Below the pieces are notes generated by a model. That model did not search any database and was not told where the DNA came from. It saw nothing but the letters and a program-made list of their open reading frames with translations. A DNA stretch of 64,000 nt from Pelobacter propionicus DSM 2379 (GTDB lineage: Bacteria; Desulfobacterota; Desulfuromonadia; Geobacterales; Pseudopelobacteraceae): NCBI RefSeq assembly GCF_000015045.1, contig NC_008609.1:3944001-4008000 (forward strand), written 5' to 3'. A program made the translations under genes and the position numbers. The first letter of the stretch is position 1. The number at the start of each line of letters is the position of its first letter. Shown in pieces: positions 57,267-64,000 of this stretch.

Positions 57267-57932
57267 TCAGATTTTGCTGACGGGTCGCATGACGACCAGG
57301 CAACGTTCGCCGCTCTCCAGCGGCAGACGGTAGGGATGCAGTGAGCAGACCTCATGGCGCAGCGCTGCCAACGTAGTCTTCGCCTCTTCCATCTCGTCGC
57401 CCGCAGCTGGACCTTTCATGGCAATCAGCCTGCCCCCTTCGGCAAGCAGGGGAGCGGTCAGACGCACGAACAGCCCAAGATCAGAAAACGCGCGGGAGGT
57501 GATCACGTCAAACGAGCGGCCGTGCGTGGCGTGCAGCGATTCGATGCGCGCGTGCAGGGCCTGAAACCCCTGCAGCCGCAGCAAGCGAGCAACATGGCGC
57601 TGGAAGTGTATTTTTTTCCCCACCGCGTCTACCGAAACCGTTTCCAGACCAGGTATGGCTATCTTCAGGGGGATGGCCGGTATCCCCGCCCCGGAGCCCA
57701 CATCCAGGACTCGCTCGGTGCTATCCAACTGCCGGGCGAGAAAGAGCGAATCCGCGATATGCTTGACCGCTATCTCGCCATCGTCGGTTATGGCCGTCAG
57801 ATTTACCCTGAGGTTCCATTTTTTCAGTTCCATTGCGAACAGTTGGAAGTCACGCAGCTGTTCTCCGCTGAGTTCAAACTGCATTTCTTCCGTTGCCCTT
57901 TGCAGCGTTTCCCGAAACCGGTTCATACTCAT
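57267..57932 (-). CDS. rsmG: 16S rRNA m7G527 methyltransferase
   Basis: RsmG (GidB) makes m7G527 of 16S rRNA; loss gives low-level streptomycin resistance. The 221-residue protein has the SAM loop [18 protein letters not shown], followed by [14 protein letters not shown] and [10 protein letters not shown], all typical of the family. Length is standard. Its start overlaps the mnmG stop by 4 bp (ATGA). In relatives parAB commonly follow here, but a lipoprotein and mqnC follow instead. Confidence 0.96.
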
Positions 57933-59815
57933 CCCTGTTTCCTGGCTCCGGCATGGGCCTTGAGGGCAATGGAGAGCACGGAAACAGCAGCCGGCGTGAC
58001 CCCAGGAATACGAGAGGCCTGGCCAAGCGTATCGGGACGAACTTTGGTCAGCTTTTCCTTCACTTCGGTGGTCAGGCCGTTAATGGCGGCATAATCCATA
58101 TCCGTCGGTAGGGGGGTGTTCTCCAGCTTTGCGGAGCGCCGGATCTGCTCCAGTTGCCGTTCGATATACCCCTGATATTTAATCTGGATTTCCACCTGTT
58201 CGCGCACCACGGAAGGTGTTTCACGTGAAACAGTGTCGAAACTGAGCAGATCGTCGTAGGTTATCTCGGGGCGCCGCAGCAGCTGTTCGTAGCTGGTTCC
58301 CTTCTGCAGATCCGGCAATCCCCTGGCCGTGAAATATTCCTCTTCCGCCTGACTCATACTGATCCGCGTGGCAGCCAGGCGTTCACGTTCAGCCTGAATC
58401 ATGTCCCGTTTGCGCAGATACCCCTCGTATTCCGCATCAGACACCAGTCCCACCCGATACCCGATTTCCCGCAGGCGCTGATCGGCGTTGTCCTCGCGCA
58501 GCAATAGACGGTATTCTGCGCGAGAAGTAAACATGCGGTAGGGTTCTTTGGTCCCCAGGGTGATCAGGTCGTCTATCATGACACCGATGTACGATTCGCT
58601 GCGGGAAAGGATCAGCGGTTCCTCGCCACGCGTGCGCAGGGCAGCGTTGATTCCAGCGACTATCCCCTGACCGGCAGCCTCCTCGTAGCCCGAAGTGCCG
58701 TTGATCTGGCCGGCATGATACAGGTTGGTGATTGCCTTTGTCTCCAGAGAGGTGTGCAACTGGATCGGATCGACGTAGTCGTACTCGATTCCATAGGCCG
58801 GTCGCATGATCTCGACCCGCTCCAGACCCTCCATGGAGCGGTAAAATGCAATCTGGATATCGATGGGCAGGGAAGTAGACATGCCACTGGGGTACATCTC
58901 AACCGTATCCAACCCTTCCGGTTCGATAAATGCCTGGTGGCGGTCCTTATCCGGAAACCTGACCACCTTGTCCTCGATGGAGGGGCAGTAGCGCGGCCCG
59001 ATGCCTTCGATGATCCCGGCATAGAGCGGGGAACGATCCAGTCCGGAACGGATGATGTCGTGGGAGCGCTCGTTGGTGTAGGCGATGTGGCAAGGAACCT
59101 GACGCATGGTGATGCGCTCGGTGGAGAAAGAGAACGGCTGCGGCGGATTATCGCCATGCTGCGGTTCCAGCCGGGAAAAATCTATGGTACGACCGTCAAG
59201 CCTGGCCGGTGTGCCAGTCTTAAGCCTGCCCACCTGCAATCCGAGCTGTTTGAGTTGATCGGACAGCCCGATTGAGGGCAGATCCCCGGCGCGACCCCCT
59301 TCATAGTGGGTAAGACCGATATGTATCAGACCGCGCATAAAGGTCCCCGTCGTCAGCACCACGGTTTTTCCAAGGAAGCGGATGCCGGAGCGGGTATCCA
59401 CGCCGCGAACGACAGAGCCGTCGCAGTACAGCGCGGTGACTTCACCCTGTTTCAGATGAAGGTTGTCCTGATTCTCCAGCACGCGCTTCATGCGCAGGCG
59501 ATACAGTTGTTTGTCGGCCTGGGCCCGAGATGCGCGAACGGCGGGACCCTTCCTGGTGTTGAGAATGCGGAACTGGATTCCGGTGGCGTCTATATTCCGT
59601 GCCATCTCGCCACCCAGTGCGTCGATCTCCTTGACGAGATGCCCCTTTGCCAGGCCACCGATGGAGGGGTTGCACGACATGAGCGCTATGGCGTCCAGGT
59701 TTATGGTCAAGAGCAGTGTCCGGCATCCCATGCGCGCCGCTGCCAAGGCAGCCTCGCAGCCGGCATGGCCGGCACCAACCACGATTACATCGTATTCAAA
59801 ATCGTACGTCATCAT
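57929..59815 (-). CDS. mnmG: tRNA uridine 5-carboxymethylaminomethyl modification enzyme, FAD subunit
   Basis: MnmG (GidA) acts with MnmE to modify wobble U34. The 628-residue protein starts with [20 protein letters not shown] (FAD fold) and continues [16 protein letters not shown] and [21 protein letters not shown]. The C-terminal domain needed for MnmE is present. GGAG stands 8 bp before the first ATG; the next codon is also ATG. It is 59 bp downstream of mnmE. A perfect parS 16-mer lies inside this gene (58217-58232), and a near-perfect one lies just before it. Confidence 0.97.
58217..58232. other. parS centromere site inside mnmG
   Basis: TGTTTCACGTGAAACA is a perfect 16-bp palindrome identical to the consensus chromosomal parS bound by ParB. 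It lies within the mnmG coding region. Confidence 0.9.
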
Positions 59816-59830
59816 GAATTACATCTCCGA

Positions 59831-59846
59831 CGTTTCACGTGAAACA
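59831..59846. other. parS-like site upstream of mnmG
   Basis: CGTTTCACGTGAAACA matches the consensus in 15 of 16 positions. It lies between mnmE and mnmG, 1.6 kb from the first site and about 4.1 kb from the DnaA boxes. Confidence 0.85.
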
Positions 59847-59874
59847 TGACCCTAAATGCTGCGGTTGTGGCAAC

Positions 59875-61245
59875 CTACTTGCCGATACAGAAGGAAGAAA
59901 AGATCAGATCGAGAACGTCTTCGTTCGTCACCTGTCCCGTCACCTCACCCACTGACGCCAGCGCCTCCCGAAGATCCAGCGCCAGAAGGTCAAGAGAAGC
60001 TCCTGAATCAAGCCCCTGCCGGAATCTGGACAGAGACCCATCCGCGGAGCTCAGCGCATCGCGGTGCCGCACCCGTGAAATGGCGACATACTCCCGGTTA
60101 TCGATGGCCTGACTGGAGACGAACAATGATCGGACAGTGCTCTTGAGATCATCGACCCCTTCACCCGACTCGGCGGAAAAAGAGACCTGCGGCAAATTGC
60201 AGCACTCGGACGGCAGTTCAAGAACGCGGGGAAGGTCGGCCTTGCTAATGGCCGCAACAAACCTGTTTCCCTGCAGGGCATCGAGGATAAGCCGGTCTTC
60301 CGGGCCAAAGGGGCGCGAACCGTCCAGAACGAACAGGATCAGGTCGGCCTGGGGAATTTTCTCCAGTGCACGGTTGATCCCCTCCTGCTCAATCACATCC
60401 TCGGTATGGCGAATTCCCGCCGTATCCAGGAGACGAACCGCAAGTCCCCCAAGATTGATCGTCTCCTCGATAATGTCGCGGGTGGTGCCGGGAAGGTGGG
60501 TAACGATGGCCCGATTCTCGTTGAGCAGACGGTTGAGCAGGCTTGACTTGCCGGCATTCGGTTTCCCGATGATCAGGACCGATATTCCCTCGCGCAGGAG
60601 ACGCCCCTCGTTGAAATCCTCAAGCAGGCGCCGAATGTGGGTCCGTGCCCCCTCGACGGATGAACGGATGCTCTCGACATCCGTTTCACCCAGATCGTCC
60701 TCGGGAAAATCGATGTATGCCTCGATCAGTGCCAGCGCATGCAGCAGCAGTTGACGTGCCTCGGCGATGCGCGAAGAGAGAACGCCTCCCCGCTGGCGTT
60801 GGGCCAGCGCAAGCGCGGCATCGGTCTGGGCAGAGATGATATCCATGACAGACTCTGCCTGGACGAGATCGATCCTGCCATTGAGGAAAGCCCGGCGGGT
60901 AAACTCTCCCGGTTCAGCCAGACGCGCCCCTGCGCGGAGGACCAGCGACAGAATCCGCTCAACAACCAGCATGCCGCCATGGCAGTGCAGTTCCAGCACA
61001 TCCTCCCGCGTATAGGAGTGGGGGGCGCGCATGATGACCGCCATAACCTCGTCCACAACCGCGCCGGTCTGAATGTCGATCAGCGTGCCATAATAAAAAC
61101 GGTGGCTGATGAGGCCACCGCTGCGCACCGGTCTGAAGAGGGTTTCAGCTATGCAGGATGCACTCCCGCCGCTGATCCGGATTATGCCGATACCGCCATT
61201 GCCGGGGGGAGTGCTGATTGCCGCTATGGTATCCCTCATGTACAT
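59875..61245 (-). CDS. mnmE: tRNA modification GTPase
   Basis: MnmE (TrmE) supplies the GTPase for the U34 modification done with MnmG. From the ATG at 61245 ([20 protein letters not shown]) it has 456 residues. [15 protein letters not shown] (G1), [10 protein letters not shown] (G2), [10 protein letters not shown] (G3) and the C-terminal FCIGK are all present. The last carries the catalytic cysteine. The gap to yidC is only 25 bp, with no jag gene between. Confidence 0.97.
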
Positions 61246-61270
61246 TGACGCTACTCCGCCACGACCGGGA

Positions 61271-62899
61271 TCAGTCGTTAACCAGTTTATTGATGTACAT
61301 CTGCTGGCCAATGGTGAGTATGTTGTTCAGCAACCAGTACAGGACCAGTCCTGACGGGAAATTGAGGAACATGAACGTGAAGACCACGGGGAGAGCGAGC
61401 ATCATCTTTGCCTGCATCGGGTCCATGGTGGAAGGCGTCATCTTCTGCTGGATGAACATGGTGGCGCCCATGAGCAAAGGGAGGGGGCCGATGACAAAGG
61501 GAAGCCCCAGCATCTGTCCGAACAGGTTGTCCGGGCCGGAAAGGTCGGTGATCCAGAAGTAGAAAGGTGCATGCCGAAGCTCGATGGAGAACATCAGCGC
61601 CTTGTAGAGGGCGAAAAAGACCGGTATCTGGACCAGCATGGGAAGGCAGCCTCCCAGCGGATTGACCTTGTGATCGCGGTAGAGTTCCATGACTGCCTTG
61701 TTCATACCCTCACGATCATCCTTGTACTTCTCCTTCAGCGCGGCCATCATCGGCTGGATCTTCTGCATATCCTTCATGGACTTGTAGCTCTTGTGAGTCA
61801 GGGGGAAGAAGAGAGCCTTGAGAATGATGGTAATAATGATGATTGCGACGCCGTAGTTGCCCACATAGCGGTAGAAGTACTTCAGTGTATACAGGAGCGG
61901 CTTGGCGATGACCGTGAACCACCCCAGGTCCAGGGATTGTTCAAGGGAGTTGCCCTGGGCCTTAAGAATGTCGATATCCTTGGGACCGACGAACAGGCGG
62001 TGCACGACCGTGACCGACTGACCCGGGGTGACCGTGATGCGGGGCGAGGAGACGGTGGACTCCAGGAACCCGGCTCCGTTCTTCCTGAGCTCCACCGATG
62101 CGATGCTGCCGCCCTCGGAAAGGATGGCGGTGAGGAAATACTTGTCCGCAAAACCGGACCACTGGAGGTTCTTGTCGTAGAGCTTGGAAGCAGAGGACAC
62201 ATCCTTGAGCTTGTCGCTCTCCAGGCTGTTGTCGCTAAAGAGATAGGAGCCAGCTGTTTCGAAACGGCTGTCTTTTGCCTTAACCAGACCCGGATAGGTC
62301 ATCACCTGCTGCACTGTTCCAACCAGCGGCACGGCCATGTTGTTGAATACCTGGGTATCAAGTTTAATCCCGTACGAATCGCCGCTGAAGGTGTAGATCT
62401 TTCGAACGGTAAAGCCCTGTCCGGAGTTGTGGGTGAAAACGAGCTGTTTCTTTTCGCCACCAGCCATGGTCACAGCCGTGGCATCGGCGACAAAGGGAGC
62501 GCCCTCGGGAAGGTTGAAACCGCTCGCACGAGTGGAAAAGGTGAGCGCGGAGGGATCAGCATCCGAGCCAAGGACAACCGCTTGTGCGTCAGGGAGGTTC
62601 TTCTCGCGGTAATTCTTCAGGGTCAGGCTCTTCAGCGCGCCACCGCGCGAGCAGAAAACCGCCGTATAGAGACCGGTGCGTACGGTAACGTCCTGCTGCT
62701 GGGCAGTCGCTGGCAGCGAGGGTGCGCTTGCCGAGGGTTGGACACCGCCCGCAACCGGTTGGCCTGCTGAAACGGGCGCCGAAACAGCTTGTCCCGTTGA
62801 CTCCGGTTGAACCGGTTTCTTTTCAGGGGCGAACAGCAGGGAAAAAACATAAAAAACGGTTATGGAAAGGATGACTGCCAGCAGAGTACGCTTTTCCAT
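61271..62899 (-). CDS. yidC: Membrane protein insertase YidC
   Basis: YidC inserts membrane proteins alone or with SecYEG. The 542-residue protein starts with an N-terminal membrane segment ([22 protein letters not shown]), a long periplasmic domain rich in beta strands, and then the conserved core of five segments: [23 protein letters not shown] and [32 protein letters not shown] lies before the ATG. The length agrees with the Gram-negative YidC (about 545). Confidence 0.97.
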
Positions 62900-62920
62900 G
62901 AAAGCTCCAGTCTGATCTAG

Positions 62921-63133
62921 TTATGGTACGGGGTCATATCCGCCAGGATGAAAGGGATGACACTTGCAGATTCTCAGCACGGTCAGACAGAGCCCCCTGG
63001 CTAGTCCATGGCGGAGAATTGATACTCGGGAATATTCGGAACAGGAGGGATAAAAACGGCAGGTCTGCGGCAGAAGCGGTGAAAGCATCCGTTGATACAG
63101 ACTGATTACAAGGAGCAGACTTCTCTTACACAT
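62921..63133 (-). CDS. yidD: Membrane protein insertion efficiency factor YidD
   Basis: The 70-residue protein has [28 protein letters not shown] and [13 protein letters not shown], the hallmark YidD residues, and is rich in Cys. It promotes YidC-dependent insertion. The start overlaps the end of rnpA by 28 bp and yidC begins 21 bp after its stop, the standard gene order. Confidence 0.95.
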   Translation of the reverse strand: MCKRSLLLVISLYQRMLSPLLPQTCRFYPSCSEYSRVSILRHGLARGLCLTVLRICKCHPFHPGGYDPVP

Positions 63134-63513
63134 GGAGATACGCCCATACGCCTGAAGGCTTTTTCAAGTTCGCGCTGTACGCCACGGAAATCCATTGCCG
63201 CCGATTCGCGGCGGGCAATCACGTTCATATCCACCGGAGGAAGCGTCCTTCTGTTGCACCTGAAGGTCTCTCTGACAAAACGCTTGATTCTGTTGCGGAC
63301 CACGGCGCAACCGGTTTTCTTGCTCGCCGTTATTCCCAGTCGCGGCAGATCATGCCCATTATCCTGCCAGACAATGAGAAACCCCTTGACGGTCACTTTT
63401 CCGGCTGCGTTCTGAAGTGCAACAAAATCAGCACGTTTCCGGAGCCGAACCGACTTTGGAAACGTGCTGACATCGTCTGAACCTGAACCGGCGGGGATGT
63501 TACTTGGTGGCAA
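63106..63513 (-). CDS. rnpA: Ribonuclease P protein component
   Basis: RnpA is the protein subunit of RNase P. The conserved body starts [17 protein letters not shown] and contains [19 protein letters not shown] and [14 protein letters not shown]. The start is doubtful. There is no ATG, GTG or TTG between the conserved start and position 63513. The nearest candidates are a TTG at 63513 (overlapping rpmH by 14 bp; 135 residues) and an ATG at 63573 (155 residues, 74 bp inside rpmH). Neither has a good Shine-Dalgarno site, so coupling to rpmH translation is plausible. Confidence 0.88.
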   Translation of the reverse strand: MPPSNIPAGSGSDDVSTFPKSVRLRKRADFVALQNAAGKVTVKGFLIVWQDNGHDLPRLGITASKKTGCAVVRNRIKRFVRETFRCNRRTLPPVDMNVIARRESAAMDFRGVQRELEKAFRRMGVSPCVREVCSL

Positions 63514-63649
63514 TGCGAACAGCCAGATTCTTGCGACCCTTTGCTCTCCTGCGCTTGATGACAAGACGACCATTTTTCGTCGCCATTCTCACAAGAAAAC
63601 CGTGGGTCCTTTTACGGGAAGTATTGCTCGGTTGAAATGTTCTTTTCAT
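63500..63649 (-). CDS. rpmH: Ribosomal protein bL34
   Basis: The 49-residue protein reads [19 protein letters not shown], then a short Lys/Arg-rich body and [12 protein letters not shown]. It has the normal family length of 44-50. It is the first gene leftward of the origin and overlaps the rnpA open frame. Confidence 0.97.
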   Translation of the reverse strand: MKRTFQPSNTSRKRTHGFLVRMATKNGRLVIKRRRAKGRKNLAVRIATK

Positions 63650-63681
63650 GGTTTCACCCCTGGTATTGTTTTTCAGGAATC

Positions 63682-63714
63682 GATTCTTTAATCATAACAC
63701 GGCATACTTGTCAA
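63682..63714 (-). promoter_or_regulatory. Probable rpmH promoter
   Basis: On the minus strand TTGACA (63709-63714) precedes a TATGAT box at only 12-bp spacing, with a further TTAAAG at 17-bp spacing. The -35 is perfect but the partner box is ambiguous. Confidence 0.45.
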
Positions 63715-63779
63715 GCCTATTTTCAGGATGATAAATCCAGCGTCACTGATTTGCCTTGAAAAACATACCGTCCTCTGCT

Positions 63780-64000
63780 ACCCTTCTGCAACGGAAAAAA
63801 GCATATAATTTCAAAAAATACAAGTAAATACCTGAAATATAAAAGAAAAAAGTTATCAACAGATGTTGAAAATCTTGTTGATAAGTTATTCAGTTTTCCA
63901 CAACCGCATACATAACCCTGCGTATTCCATTGGTGATTCCTAAATCGCCCGGATGTTGATAACCGTTGTTAATTTCCCTAATGTGATGTGACTTCCTCTT
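63780..64000. other. Origin of replication region (oriC) with DnaA boxes
   Basis: TTATCAACA on the plus strand (63853-63861), TGTTGATAA as minus-strand copies (63876-63884 and 63954-63962), and TTTTCCACA (63894-63902) are DnaA-box-like; all lie within 110 bp. An AT-rich run (about 63785-63850) lies beside them and could be the unwinding element. The region is the 351-bp gene-free end of the window, next to rpmH as in many bacteria. dnaA is expected just beyond the right edge but is not seen. Confidence 0.75.

Overview
The window is about 64 kb of GC-rich bacterial chromosome that runs up to a replication origin. Gene content (futalosine menaquinone genes, haem lipoprotein, large PAS histidine kinases, Pit/DUF47, PpiC lipoproteins, heptose-LPS genes) and the order rpmH-rnpA-yidD-yidC-mnmE-mnmG-rsmG beside DnaA boxes point to the Geobacter/Pelobacter group of Desulfuromonadia. 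Pelobacter propionicus is my best guess; this is inference from gene content, as no database search was possible.

Layout. 1-4.2 kb: a manganese-type yybP-ykoY riboswitch with terminator ahead of htpX-terC, then a two-gene sugar cassette (GDP-mannose 3,5-epimerase-like enzyme plus a glycosyltransferase-like protein). 4.4-8.4 kb: a very large PAS/PocR/GAF histidine kinase. 8.4-9.0 kb: a non-coding, hairpin-rich gap. 9-16.5 kb: nadA, a DUF362 ferredoxin, hcp behind a CRP/FNR-type palindrome, an HD hydrolase, mqnE and a methyltransferase. 16.6-31 kb: envelope and repair genes (hldD, tag, radC, uppP, DUF47-pit, endonuclease Q, two PpiC lipoproteins, hldE-gmhA-glycosyltransferase-mreB). 31-38.5 kb: a second histidine kinase, ileS-lspA and ftsK. 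38.5-41.1 kb: a TacA/TacT-type toxin-antitoxin pair whose acetyltransferase toxin is split by an intact IS1182-like element (15-bp inverted repeats, CTAG duplication). 41.2-46.9 kb: pckA, small lipoproteins, tatD, a cardiolipin-synthase-like enzyme, a 183-bp palindrome and mutM. 47-48.6 kb: an accessory patch with a DUF559 nuclease gene embedded in palindromic repeats and a lower-GC orphan gene. 48.7-56.2 kb: a leftward run mqnC-rnd-glycosyltransferase-MshEN protein-nadD-rsfS-rlmH-gpmI. 56.3-64 kb: a glycine-zipper lipoprotein and the origin-proximal rsmG-mnmG-mnmE-yidC-yidD-rnpA-rpmH block, carrying two parS sites and ending in DnaA boxes.

How the genes fit together. HldE, GmhA and HldD supply most of the ADP-heptose pathway for LPS core. 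MqnE and MqnC are two futalosine-pathway enzymes placed 40 kb apart. NadA and NadD are steps of NAD synthesis. MreB, FtsK, UppP, LspA, YidC/YidD and Cls serve envelope growth. Tag, MutM, EndoQ and RadC form a DNA-repair complement. No rRNA, tRNA or CRISPR array was seen.

The most notable observations are the IS-split toxin that can be rebuilt exactly in frame, the long palindrome between cls and mutM, the missing stop of hldD explained by a G6 tract, the rnpA frame that lacks an ordinary start and runs into rpmH, parS sites without neighbouring parAB, and the repeat-derived N-terminus of the DUF559 gene. I did not find a clearly new multi-gene system.
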